The notes under the pieces: model-generated
What the model saw: only the letters and a program-made list of their open reading frames with translations
What the model was told of the DNA's origin: nothing
Database searches by the model: none
From: Phycicoccus jejuensis
Lineage (GTDB): Bacteria > Actinomycetota > Actinomycetes > Actinomycetales > Dermatophilaceae
DNA length: 33,203 bases
Assembly: GCF_000720925.1 (NCBI RefSeq)
Contig: NZ_JOEE01000015.1
Location: 1 to 33,203 of the forward strand
Direction of reading: 5' to 3'
In this document: in pieces, positions 20,990-29,201 of the stretch
How the letters are laid out: the number at the start of each line of letters is the position of its first letter
Numbering within the stretch: position 1 is the first letter of the stretch
Program-made: the position numbers and the translations under genes

Positions 20990-21253
20990 ATGTCTAACAC
21001 GATTGCATCAATGACGGTTGACGATCTCAAGACGACCCTTCGCGATGTCATTCGCGAAGAACTGAGCGCAGTCGGTATTCTGGCGACAACTGCCGAGCAA
21101 CGCGTGAAGACGCAGAGCGATTTCGACTTCCTGCGTCGGGTTCATTCCATGTGGGAAAGCTCGGTCAACAAAGTCGGAACGGCTGTTGTGCTCGCCGTCA
21201 TGGGGCTCGCGGCAACGCTGGTTGGCCTCGGGTCCATCAAGTTCGGGAAGTAA
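20990..21253 (+). CDS. Small tail-anchored membrane protein (DUF6127-like pattern)
   Basis: 87 aa, AGGAC before the ATG. An amphipathic N-terminal half (DLKTTLRDVIREELSAVG) is followed by RVHSMWESSVNKV and one C-terminal membrane helix (TAVVLAVMGLAATLVGLGS). The layout resembles small DUF6127-type phage membrane proteins found among head-tail genes; the family call is tentative. Why a membrane protein sits between head genes is unknown. Confidence 0.6.
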   Translation: MSNTIASMTVDDLKTTLRDVIREELSAVGILATTAEQRVKTQSDFDFLRRVHSMWESSVNKVGTAVVLAVMGLAATLVGLGSIKFGK

Positions 21254-21256
21254 GCC

Positions 21257-21694
21257 ATGCTCGTCTATTCTACACAGGTACAGCCGGATTGCCGGTCTGT
21301 GGTCGTTCCGGCCTGCGAGCCGGACGTAAATGCGGAGCAGGGTGCCGACATTCCGGCGCTCGCCTGTTTCCAGCTCCGGCTCCGCGACACCATCGACTAC
21401 AAGGTCGACTTCTCGCAGTGGCTTCAGGCCAACGGCAACGCGCAGCTCAACGCGGCGAACTTTGCAGCGGCGTCGAACAGCCCGTCGACGCCGAGCATCA
21501 CAGGCCAATCCTTCAGCCCGGCCGGTAAGACGGTCGTCGTTTTGAAGGCCGCCGACAATGCCAAGGTCGGCGACGCTTACTGGCTCGACGTGACCGCGAC
21601 CGTTGCGGCCGTCGTGGCTGCGAGCGCGGCCGATGTCGCCATCCCTGCACGCACCATCGTACGGCGCATCCATGTCGTCGTGGCCAGCGGTTAG
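21257..21694 (+). CDS. Hypothetical virion protein (fiber-tail adaptor-like pattern)
   Basis: 145 aa, four bases after the previous stop. The region DYKVDFSQWLQANGNAQLNA followed by β-strand-rich segments and GDAYWLDVTATVAA resembles the short immunoglobulin-like phage fiber-tail adaptor family, from remembered pattern only. It ends in RTIVRRIHVVV. The location between capsid and head-tail joining genes fits a virion component. The next gene starts inside its last codons. Confidence 0.55.
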   Translation: MLVYSTQVQPDCRSVVVPACEPDVNAEQGADIPALACFQLRLRDTIDYKVDFSQWLQANGNAQLNAANFAAASNSPSTPSITGQSFSPAGKTVVVLKAADNAKVGDAYWLDVTATVAAVVAASAADVAIPARTIVRRIHVVVASG

Positions 21695-22064
21695 TTTCTT
21701 CGACGACGAAGCGGAAAGCACCAGGGGCATCATCGAAGAGCACGGAGAGAAGTTCACGCTGCAACCGTACAAATCGGGCGGCGTGAACTTCCCGCGCGTG
21801 ATCGACCTCTCGCGCCAGGGTTACGACTTCATGGCGGTCTTTGAGCAGACCCCGCGAGAGGTCAGCCTCGGCATGGAGGAAGTGAAGGTCTCCACGCGCT
21901 CGCCGTGTCTTACGGCGCTTGTCTGCGACGTGCCGGGCCTCGTCCAAGGTGATCGAGTGCTCCGCGCTCTCAATGGTGAGCTGTTCGAGGTCACCGACGT
22001 AAAGCCGGATGGGCTGAGCGGCGTCGAGATTCACGTCGTCCAACTAGGGAGAGCAAAGCTATGA
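21672..22064 (+). CDS. Probable head-tail joining/stopper protein
   Basis: The frame is open from 21603, but ATG 21672 gives a sensible 130-aa start (MSSWPAVSFFDDEAES) overlapping the upstream stop; the ribosome site is weak either way. The C-terminal half, GDRVLRALNGELFEVTDVKP followed by LSGVEIHVVQL, has the β-barrel pattern of FII/stopper-type proteins. These seal the portal channel after packaging. It overlaps the next start by four bases. Confidence 0.6.
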   Translation: MSSWPAVSFFDDEAESTRGIIEEHGEKFTLQPYKSGGVNFPRVIDLSRQGYDFMAVFEQTPREVSLGMEEVKVSTRSPCLTALVCDVPGLVQGDRVLRALNGELFEVTDVKPDGLSGVEIHVVQLGRAKL

Positions 22065-22906
22065 GCCTGTCGCGCTTGATGCTGCGCGCCCTGGCGTGCG
22101 TCGCCTTGCAGAAGCAACCGAGCGACGCCGTCGCGCCGACGATGGCAGAAGACCGTGTGTTCGACAGCCGGATCGACCCGTTCGTCTTCAAGGACTACAG
22201 CAAGCCGATGCCCGGCATCATCGTCTACACGGACGACGACACGGGCGATCTCATCAATCGAGGCAGCGGCTCCGGACCCTACCGGCGATGGGTCGATCTG
22301 CGCGTCGAGATCGTGATCGGTAGCTTCGACACGGAGATCATCGACAACGTCCAGAACGTTGTCTTCGACACGCCGATGACCGATGCCGAACTCGAAGCGC
22401 AGTTGGACCTCTTCGAGGCGCAGGTGAAGTGGGCGCTGTGGCAACTGCCGGGGCGATCCTACTCGGATGCTCTGCGAGCCTTCGTGGTTCGCATCGAGAG
22501 CATCCAATCGCACGCAACGCGCGATGAGGCCAACAACAAGTTCGCGTCGCGCCGTATCCACTTCAAGTGCGAGATACCGGACGACTGCCCGCCAACAGCC
22601 TACGGGCTGATGCCGAACGAGAAAATCCCCGAGCTGATCCCGTTCTGTGACGATCTCTCGAAATTCCCGGCACCGTGGATCGTGCCGATGCTGCAAGCCA
22701 TGTGCAGCTCGCCGAGCATGCAGAACGTGCTCAACGTGCTCGGTGGCAACAAGAACCCGACTGTCTACCTCCCGCTGCTCCGCCAGATCGGGATCAAGGT
22801 CGACGCCATTGGCCCCGAAGCAGACCCGAATCTTCTGGCTGCGCAGGGCAAGAAGCATGGCCCCGATGGGCGCATCGAGGTCGACAACACATTGGAGCTT
22901 CCATGA
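22061..22906 (+). CDS. Probable tail terminator/neck protein (281 aa)
   Basis: Starts in an overlap with the stopper gene. Residues about 28-62 (TMAEDRVFDSRIDPFVFKDY ... PGIIVYTDDD) are the typical opening of tail-terminator/minor tail U-type proteins. The β-strand WVDLRVEIVIGSF and a later helical region also fit. Such proteins cap the tail end and bind the head connector. It is longer than the usual 130-180 aa because of an unassigned C-terminal extension (about 185-281). Confidence 0.6.
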   Translation: MSLSRLMLRALACVALQKQPSDAVAPTMAEDRVFDSRIDPFVFKDYSKPMPGIIVYTDDDTGDLINRGSGSGPYRRWVDLRVEIVIGSFDTEIIDNVQNVVFDTPMTDAELEAQLDLFEAQVKWALWQLPGRSYSDALRAFVVRIESIQSHATRDEANNKFASRRIHFKCEIPDDCPPTAYGLMPNEKIPELIPFCDDLSKFPAPWIVPMLQAMCSSPSMQNVLNVLGGNKNPTVYLPLLRQIGIKVDAIGPEADPNLLAAQGKKHGPDGRIEVDNTLELP

Positions 22907-23091
22907 CGCAAGCTGTGACTGTGCGCCCCGTTCAGGGGCGTTTGATCTTGATGCCCGAAAGGGATTTCCAGCCCGTGCCCGCTGAGGGCGTGCTGGTCGA
23001 GCGCAACGCGTTCTATGCGCGTGCAATCAAGCAGGGCGATCTCGAAGTCGTGCCGGATGCTCCGGCCGCGACGCCGGTCCCCGCCGTTTAA
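22903..23091 (+). CDS. DUF2635 protein (Mu gp38-like)
   Basis: 62 aa, with GGAG before ATG 22903 and a four-base overlap with the previous gene. The pattern VRPVQGRLILMP ... VPAEGVLVERNAFYARAIKQ followed by GDLEVV is that of the small DUF2635 proteins that precede the sheath gene in Mu-like tails. Function is not established; the conserved position suggests tail assembly. Ends in a Pro/Ala tail. Confidence 0.8.
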   Translation: MTQAVTVRPVQGRLILMPERDFQPVPAEGVLVERNAFYARAIKQGDLEVVPDAPAATPVPAV

Positions 23092-23113
23092 ACCGAACTA
23101 ATTGAGGGGCTAG

Positions 23114-24592
23114 ATGCCTATCCAGTTCAACCAAATCCCCGGCAACATCCGGGTCCCCTTCGTTCGCTTCGAAGTGAACGCGGGGCAGGCTCCGTACTCT
23201 TCGATCCAGCGCCTTGTGCTGATCGGTCAGAAGACCGCTGCGGGCTCCGCCGTCGCCGACGAACCGCTGCTCGTCACCCAGAACGAAGACGCGTTCTTCG
23301 GTACCGGCTCGATGCTGGCGGCGATGTATAAGATCGCCCGCGCGAATGCTCCGCTTCAGGAGATTTGGGCGATCCCGCTGGCAGACGCCACGGGCGGCGC
23401 GACCGCCGCGACTGGTAGCGTGACGGTCTCGACCGCCCCGACTTCTTCGGTCAGCATCGTGCTCTACATCGGCGGTTACCGCATCTCCGTGCCGGTCAAC
23501 GCGCTGATGACCTCGGCGAACTGTGCCACCGCAATCGCTGCGGCGATCAACGCGTGCCCCGGTATCGTCGTGTCCGCTGCGGTCGACGGCACCACCGCGT
23601 CGAAGGTGAACATCACCGCTCTGAACAAGGGCAGTCTCGGCAACGGCATTCGCATCGAGACCAATCTGAATGCTGGCGACGGCAACGCCGCTGACGTTCT
23701 GACCACGATTGTCCAGCTCACGGGCGGCAACGGCGATCCCGATATCACCAACGCTATCGCCAACATGGGCGACGAGCAGTGGGATTGGATCGTGATGCCC
23801 TACTGCATCGGCGCGACGCTGACGCAGATGGAGGCCTGGCTGGATGCGCGTTGGGGTCCGATGTCGCAGATGTACGGTCACCAGATCACGTCGATGTCCG
23901 GCACCGCTGGCACCGTGCAGACGTTCACGTCGGCGCGCAACTCCTGGCACACGTCGATCATGCCGGTCTACAATGCGCCGCAGCCGACCTATCTGTGGGC
24001 CGCCGCTGTGGGTGCGCAGACCGCGCAGCACTTCCAGGCTCCGCCCGAGCTGTCGCGTCCGCTTCAGACCGTCGAACTCATCGGCATCCTCCCGCCGAAG
24101 TCCATCGGCGATCAGTGGAGCACGTTGCAGCGCCAGAGCTTCTACTTCAGCGGCGCGTCGGGTTATCGCGTGCAGGACGGTGCGGTCCAGATCGACCGGC
24201 TCATCACCACCTACCAGCGCAACGCCTGGGGTTCGCCCGACCAGTCGTGGCTCAACGTCAACACCATCGCTCAGCTCACGTACGGCCTGCGCTACATCAT
24301 GGCCTACATGACGCAGACGTATCCGCGTGCGGCGCTGGTCGACAAGAACCCGAACAACCTTCAGGGCTTCGCCACGGCGGACGACCTGAAGAACGCGTTC
24401 ATCCATGCGTACAAGCTGCTCGAAGACGACGGTGTGTTCGAGAACTCGGACCTGTTCGCGCAGTTGCTCATCGTCGAGCGCAACGCCGACAATCCGGATC
24501 GCGTGGACACGTTCCTGCCGCTGGATCACGTCAACCAGTTGCGCGTCCTGGCGGTGAACGCCACGTCGTACCCGCAGTTCCCGACTGCCTAA
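23114..24592 (+). CDS. Tail sheath protein, Mu gpL-like
   Basis: 492 aa. The opening IQFNQIPGNIRVPFVRFEVN is characteristic of Mu L-type sheaths. A central repeat-like Thr/Ala-rich domain (about 95-210) is an inserted outer domain. The C-terminal core has YVRMITTY-like VQIDRLITTYQRNAWGSPDQ and ends with LDHVNQLRVLAV. The sheath contracts to drive the tube through the envelope, so the virion should be a myovirus. GAGGGG precedes the ATG. A terminator follows. Confidence 0.93.
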   Translation: MPIQFNQIPGNIRVPFVRFEVNAGQAPYSSIQRLVLIGQKTAAGSAVADEPLLVTQNEDAFFGTGSMLAAMYKIARANAPLQEIWAIPLADATGGATAATGSVTVSTAPTSSVSIVLYIGGYRISVPVNALMTSANCATAIAAAINACPGIVVSAAVDGTTASKVNITALNKGSLGNGIRIETNLNAGDGNAADVLTTIVQLTGGNGDPDITNAIANMGDEQWDWIVMPYCIGATLTQMEAWLDARWGPMSQMYGHQITSMSGTAGTVQTFTSARNSWHTSIMPVYNAPQPTYLWAAAVGAQTAQHFQAPPELSRPLQTVELIGILPPKSIGDQWSTLQRQSFYFSGASGYRVQDGAVQIDRLITTYQRNAWGSPDQSWLNVNTIAQLTYGLRYIMAYMTQTYPRAALVDKNPNNLQGFATADDLKNAFIHAYKLLEDDGVFENSDLFAQLLIVERNADNPDRVDTFLPLDHVNQLRVLAVNATSYPQFPTA

Positions 24593-24632
24593 GCGGTCAG
24601 GTCTGTAAGCTCACACTCATCGCAATCCGCGA

Positions 24633-24658
24633 AAACGCCGTCCTTCGGGGCGGCGTTT
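24633..24658 (+). terminator. Terminator between sheath and tube genes
   Basis: AAACGCCGTCC (24633-24643), loop TTCG, GGGCGGCGTTT (24648-24658), one U·G pair; only a short T tract, so probably partial. Confidence 0.75.
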
Positions 24659-24683
24659 CGCTTTGCGTCAAAGGAACCACACT

Positions 24684-25061
24684 ATGGTTGATTGCTGCTA
24701 CGCGGCGGGCGGTCTCGTCCGCATCACCGCCAACGGCGCGCAATGGTCGGCGCGGTCGTCGGTCACTGTCGAGCCGACCAACTTCGAGCGCACGGTCGCA
24801 TCCAATCAGGATGGCACCATCTATACGACCACGAAGCCCGTGCCCGCGAGCGCGGAGATCGTGCTGTCGGATAGCTGCGACATGGACCTCGACGCGGTCA
24901 TGTCGTGCCCGCTCGATGTCACCATCGAACTGACCCAGGTTCGACGCCGCTACATGTTCACCAAAGCCGTCGTTGTGGGGCGACCGAAGATCGACACCGA
25001 GACCGGCGCGATCTCCGGCCTGACCATCACGTCCGGCAACGTGACACAGACCAAGTTCTGA
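24684..25061 (+). CDS. Tail tube protein, Mu gpM-like
   Basis: 125 aa from ATG 24684, with AAAGGAA ten bases upstream; the seven earlier codons lie beside the terminator. Typical tube features are GGLVRITANGAQWSARSSVT, then EPTNFERTVASNQDGTIYTT, and SCDMDLDAVMSCPLDVTIEL. Hexamers stack to form the inner tube that carries DNA and the tape measure. It follows the sheath, as in Mu. Confidence 0.9.
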   Translation: MVDCCYAAGGLVRITANGAQWSARSSVTVEPTNFERTVASNQDGTIYTTTKPVPASAEIVLSDSCDMDLDAVMSCPLDVTIELTQVRRRYMFTKAVVVGRPKIDTETGAISGLTITSGNVTQTKF

Positions 25062-25071
25062 GGACTGACCG

Positions 25072-25368
25072 ATGGCCCGCAACATCAAGCTCAGCAAGCC
25101 GCTGAAGACCCACGACGGCGAAGTCATGGAGTTGAAGCTTCGTGATCTCACCGCTCGCGACATCGCAACGATGCGCGAGTCTCCATACAAGGTCATTCAG
25201 CGCAAAGACGACGGCACCGTCGAGCTGGAAATTCGCTACGACAAAATGATGGCGTATCTGTCGCTGCTTTCCGGCGTCGACGATCTCATCCTCGGTGATC
25301 TGTCCGGCACCGATTTCCAGAGCGCCTGCAACGTCGTCGGCGAGGTCTGGAACGGCCTGGGGGAATAG
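25072..25368 (+). CDS. Tail assembly chaperone, short form (Mu gp41-like)
   Basis: 98 aa. VMELKLRDLTARDIATMRES followed by KMMAYLSLLSGV and IGDL/DLSGTDFQSACNVVGEV is the gp41/TAC pattern. It coats the tape measure while the tail tube polymerises. The frame ends at 25368 just after a GGGGGA run that allows a -1 shift into a longer product. Confidence 0.88.
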   Translation: MARNIKLSKPLKTHDGEVMELKLRDLTARDIATMRESPYKVIQRKDDGTVELEIRYDKMMAYLSLLSGVDDLILGDLSGTDFQSACNVVGEVWNGLGE

Positions 25369-25502
25369 CCGGTCGTGCCAACTATCTGGTCGTGATGCGC
25401 GTCGATACTCCGACGAACATCATGACCATGACCCCCGCAGAACTCCGCTATTGGTACGACATAACGAAGCGGAACGAGAAGTTGATGGCTGAAACGAGGT
25501 AA
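25072..25502 (+). CDS. Tail assembly chaperone, -1 frameshift fusion (gp41-gp42-like)
   Basis: At 25359-25364 (GGGGGA, zero-frame codons CTG GGG GAA then TAG) a -1 slip continues translation to TAA at 25500-25502. The join is 25072-25362 + 25362-25502, about 143 aa. The added segment ends in MTPAELRYWYDITKRNEKLM, which is highly typical of the C-terminal extension of these chaperones. No separate start fits it well. Frameshifting here is a conserved rule in tailed phages; the exact slip codon is my inference. Confidence 0.75.
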
Positions 25503-25508
25503 GCCGAC

Positions 25509-27806
25509 ATGCAGACTTTCCAGACCGCCGCCGTGGTCGGCCTGATCGACAATATGTCGGGGCCTCTGAAGCAGTTATCCAACCAGGCGAAGCAGGCCGC
25601 GAAGCAAATAGAGCTGATGAAGCTCGACGCTTCCGGCCTGAACCAGTACAATCGCGGACTAGTCGACGCGAACTCCCAGGCGAGGCAGCACCTTTCGCAT
25701 CTCCACTCCATCAAGGCGGCGTGGCGTGAGGTCGGCGGCATCGTTGCGGGGGTCGCGTCGAGCTACGCGCTGCACAAGGCGGCGGACGCCGTCAAGAATT
25801 ACATCCCGCTCGAACGCGAGAATCGCTACATGCGAGCGGTCGGCGTCCAGCGCGACGAGAACGGGAAGATCAGCGGCTACGGGTATAGCCAGTCTGAGAT
25901 GGCTGGCCTGCTCGCGCAACAGCGGCGCGGCGCGTTCGATTACGGCGAAAGCCCGATTGACGTAGCTCACGCGCAGATGGCGTTCGCGCAGCGGCAAATC
26001 TCGGCGCGTACCTCGCAGATCATGACCGACCAAGCGCTCATCCTGTCGAAGGCGCTCGGCACGTCGGTCAAAGACGCGGCGGTGATCCTCGAAGGCTCGA
26101 TCTTCGCGAAGGGTCACTCGCACGAATTAGAGGGCGATCCGTCGAAGGCCAAAGCCATCGCCAAGCGGTATGCCGACATCGCCGCCGTCATGTCTAAGTC
26201 CGGCGCGATGACTGCCGAGGACATCACGCAGTTCGGCAAGTATGCCTACTCGGGCGCGAGCGCGGCAGGCATCTCGGACACCACGGTCGCCGCCATCGGT
26301 ATGGCGTTGAAACGCGCGAACATGCCGGGCCAAGAGTCCGGTACGATGGTTCGGCAGTTGGCGTCGCGTGTTCTGTCGCCGACGCGAGAAGGCCGCCAGT
26401 CGGCTATCGCGAACGGTATCGACATCGACTCGTTCAGCACGCACGGCCATCTCGACGCCGAGGGCCTGAGCGGCCTGGTGCGCGAACGGTTCGGCAAGAC
26501 CATCAAGGGTGCGACGCAGAAGGCGATCAACGATGAGCTGACCAACGAGGACAGCGACATCGCGGGCAACAAGGGCAAGTTCGTCGAGTTCATCACGAAC
26601 AAGCTCGAAAAAGAGATGGACATCACGAAGCCTCGCGACCGCGAACGTCTGGCGAAGGCTGCCGGTGACTACTGGCAGTACAAGCGCGAGGGCGTCAACG
26701 GCGACGCGTTGGTCGATGCGCTCATCAAGAAGAGTGGCTTGCTCGGTCTTCTGCAATATCTTGGCGTGAAGCAGGGCGCTCGCGGCATGGTGCTGACGGG
26801 CGACATCAACACGTACGAAGAGAACAAGAAGGCCGTCGAGCACGGCGTCGAAGTCGGCCGCGCCGAAGAAGTCGCCAAACAGCGTATGGAAGGCCTGGCC
26901 TTCGCCGTCGACAAGCTGAAAGCATCGTTCGAGCAGACCTCCAACAGTTTCGTCAAGGCGAACGAAGGATGGCTGGCAGCCGCAGCAAACGGCGGCTCGA
27001 AGATACTTCAGTTCCTCGATAGCCTTGAAGAGGGCAAGAAGCAGCGCCTCACGCTGGAAGCGGGCTTCATCACGCTCGTCGGCGCGACCGCTGGCGTCGT
27101 GAGGGCGTTCCAGTTGGCGCAATCGACGCTCAACGCCATAGCGGCCAAGAACGGCGTGCAGGGCTTGCCCGGCGCACCGGGAGCACCGGGCGCACCGGGC
27201 GACAAGGCGTCGAAGGCGTTCAAGTTCCTGACCTACGCGCCCATCGTCGGCGAGGCGGCCTACAGCTATCTCCAATGGTTGACCGAGAACAACCAGAAGA
27301 ACGTCGACGCGCAGACCAAGAACCCGTCGCCGAACATCGTGAATATGGGTCGGATCGGAAGTCGCCTCGGCGACCGAGGCCCGATCTCGATCACCGATGG
27401 ATTCGGGGCCAGCGCGTACGGCGGCAACGAATACCTCGACGACCTGGCGCTCTGGCGTCGCAAGGACGGCACAGAGGACTTCCTGCGCAGCGGCGGCAAC
27501 CAGCCGAACCAGTACGGCGGCCGAGGTCGCGGTGATGGGGCCGGGTGGACGGATTCGATCCACGCCGTGCCGAAGTCTGATGGCTTCAAGGATGTCAACG
27601 TCCAGGGCACCGTGACCGGCGCGGCCGAGCTGCACAACATGATGCAGATCGAAGTAAGGCCGTCGCAATACTTCGAGGGCCTCATCAAGCGAGCCGAGAG
27701 CGTAGCGACGATGTCGCTCAACGGATCGCTCGGTACCAGCATGCAAGGCCCCGGCGACAACGGCACCAAACCCGCAGCGGCAAACGCTCTTACCGGGACG
27801 AAGTAA
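25509..27806 (+). CDS. Tail tape measure protein
   Basis: 765 aa, positioned after the chaperones. The N-terminus (GLIDNMSGPLKQLSNQAKQA) and long helical body fit a Mu-like tape measure. Hydrophobic segments occur near 85-95 and 520-545. Length sets tail length; at 765 aa the tail should be of moderate size. Residues about 549-564 are a collagen-like run of five Gly-X-Y triplets followed by another Gly (27153-27200), an unusual insertion. GAGG lies ten bases before the ATG, and its stop overlaps the next gene start region. Confidence 0.9.
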   Translation: MQTFQTAAVVGLIDNMSGPLKQLSNQAKQAAKQIELMKLDASGLNQYNRGLVDANSQARQHLSHLHSIKAAWREVGGIVAGVASSYALHKAADAVKNYIPLERENRYMRAVGVQRDENGKISGYGYSQSEMAGLLAQQRRGAFDYGESPIDVAHAQMAFAQRQISARTSQIMTDQALILSKALGTSVKDAAVILEGSIFAKGHSHELEGDPSKAKAIAKRYADIAAVMSKSGAMTAEDITQFGKYAYSGASAAGISDTTVAAIGMALKRANMPGQESGTMVRQLASRVLSPTREGRQSAIANGIDIDSFSTHGHLDAEGLSGLVRERFGKTIKGATQKAINDELTNEDSDIAGNKGKFVEFITNKLEKEMDITKPRDRERLAKAAGDYWQYKREGVNGDALVDALIKKSGLLGLLQYLGVKQGARGMVLTGDINTYEENKKAVEHGVEVGRAEEVAKQRMEGLAFAVDKLKASFEQTSNSFVKANEGWLAAAANGGSKILQFLDSLEEGKKQRLTLEAGFITLVGATAGVVRAFQLAQSTLNAIAAKNGVQGLPGAPGAPGAPGDKASKAFKFLTYAPIVGEAAYSYLQWLTENNQKNVDAQTKNPSPNIVNMGRIGSRLGDRGPISITDGFGASAYGGNEYLDDLALWRRKDGTEDFLRSGGNQPNQYGGRGRGDGAGWTDSIHAVPKSDGFKDVNVQGTVTGAAELHNMMQIEVRPSQYFEGLIKRAESVATMSLNGSLGTSMQGPGDNGTKPAAANALTGTK

Positions 27807-29165
27807 ATGACCTGTCTCTGCATTGACGACCTGCGCCCCGCCTCGTTTCGGGGCGTAGGTTTCTTCGTGGCGTCCGACCAGGGCGAATACGGGCGGCGCG
27901 GCCCGGTCCATGAGTACCCGAACCGCGACAACCCGTACTTCGAAGACCTCGGGGAGAAGGCGCGCAAGTTCACCGTCAACGGCTACCTGTTCGGCGACGA
28001 TTGGGTGTCGAAGAAGGACGCAATCGTTGCCGCCTGCACTGCGCGCGGCCCGGCGATCCTACAGCTCCCGACCGAGGGAGCCACGATGGTTGCGTGCCAA
28101 AACCTGTCGGTCTCGCGCACGAAAGACGAGTGCGGCTACTACGCTCTGAAGTTCCAGTTCGTCGTCGCGAGCTTCTCCGCGCCTGGCGCTATAGCAGCCG
28201 AGTTCGAGAGCCTGATCGGCAGCATCTTCAGCGCTGCGATCCCGACGTTCACGACGTTCTTCGACAACACGTACGTTCCGCGCAACACGCTGAACTTCGT
28301 GTCCGAGAACATGACGGATCGCATCTCGCAGTACAGCTCCGACGTGGTCTCGGCTATCGAGGGCATGCCGACGAACAACCCGACGCTGGCTACCGACGTG
28401 GTCCAGGCGGGTGTCAGCATCTTCCAGAACGCCGCGACCTATGCGCAGCCCGGCACTGATAGTGGTGCTGTGCTCGCTCAACAGACGATACCTGCGCAGA
28501 CCATCGCGGCCATAGCGAACGATACGGGCGTTACGAAGATCGGCGACAGCGGCGTCACGATCCAGACCGGCGCGGCTGCCATCGTTCCAATGATCGCCTA
28601 CACGATCAACGGCATCGGGAACGCACTGACGAGCGACGTGGTCATTCCGACCTTGACGAGCTTCGCGACGTGGAGCGTCAACGAGGTCAGCCTGGCAGAC
28701 TTGCAGGCGCAGGTCGACGCGTTAGATACGCCGACCGCCGCGCCGATCAGCGCGTCTGACACGGCCGACGCCGTCAATAGCACCGTGTTCTGTGGTGTGG
28801 TCCGGTCGTTCGCCTTGATGAAGCTCGCGCAGGCGATCTGCGCCAAGACGTTCTTGACGCGGAAGGAAGCCATCCAGGCACGCGCCACCGTCGTCGAGCT
28901 GTTCAACGCGCAGATCGAGCAGTTCGCGGAAGACGAGATCGTCAACATCATGCTCACCGCTCGCGACTACGCCGTGCGGTCGATTACGCAGAAGATGGCG
29001 ACCATCGTGCCGGTCATCACGATCACGGCCCCGCAGTCCCGGCCGTCGCTCTATTGGGCGGCGCGTCTCTACGAAGATGTCTACCGAGCCGAAGAGCTGG
29101 CCGACCGTAACGAGGTCGCGTCACCAGCCTTCATGCCTGGCACATTCGAGGCGCTCGCGCGGTAA
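27807..29165 (+). CDS. Mu gpN-like DNA circularisation/tail protein
   Basis: 452 aa starting immediately after the tape measure stop. The N-terminal 130 residues match the DNA_circ_N pattern: PASFRGVGFFVASDQGEYGR, then HEYPNRDNPYFEDLGEKARK, FTVNGYLFGDDW and ARGPAILQLP. In Mu gpN is a baseplate-hub protein, although the family name recalls DNA circularisation. The C-terminal part is helical and mostly unassigned. Read with the neighbouring hub and spike genes, it is part of the baseplate. Confidence 0.9.
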   Translation: MTCLCIDDLRPASFRGVGFFVASDQGEYGRRGPVHEYPNRDNPYFEDLGEKARKFTVNGYLFGDDWVSKKDAIVAACTARGPAILQLPTEGATMVACQNLSVSRTKDECGYYALKFQFVVASFSAPGAIAAEFESLIGSIFSAAIPTFTTFFDNTYVPRNTLNFVSENMTDRISQYSSDVVSAIEGMPTNNPTLATDVVQAGVSIFQNAATYAQPGTDSGAVLAQQTIPAQTIAAIANDTGVTKIGDSGVTIQTGAAAIVPMIAYTINGIGNALTSDVVIPTLTSFATWSVNEVSLADLQAQVDALDTPTAAPISASDTADAVNSTVFCGVVRSFALMKLAQAICAKTFLTRKEAIQARATVVELFNAQIEQFAEDEIVNIMLTARDYAVRSITQKMATIVPVITITAPQSRPSLYWAARLYEDVYRAEELADRNEVASPAFMPGTFEALAR

Positions 29166-29168
29166 CCG

Positions 29169-29200
29169 TGCGGGCGTCCTCGCCAGAGGATCAGCCCGTA
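29169..29200 (+). promoter_or_regulatory. Hairpin sequestering the ribosome site of the hub gene
   Basis: TGCGGGC (29169-29175) pairs with GCCCGTA (29194-29200), and inside it TCCTC (29177-29181) pairs with GAGGA (29186-29190), which is the only ribosome site before ATG 29202. Expected to lower translation of a protein needed in few copies. Confidence 0.55.
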
Positions 29201-29201
29201 C

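Noticed and set aside
23027..24529. Long antisense frames opposite sheath, tape measure, capsid and primase genes (for example 500-594 codons)
   Set aside because: They are shadows of strongly biased third positions in verified genes, lack ribosome sites and have no family resemblance.
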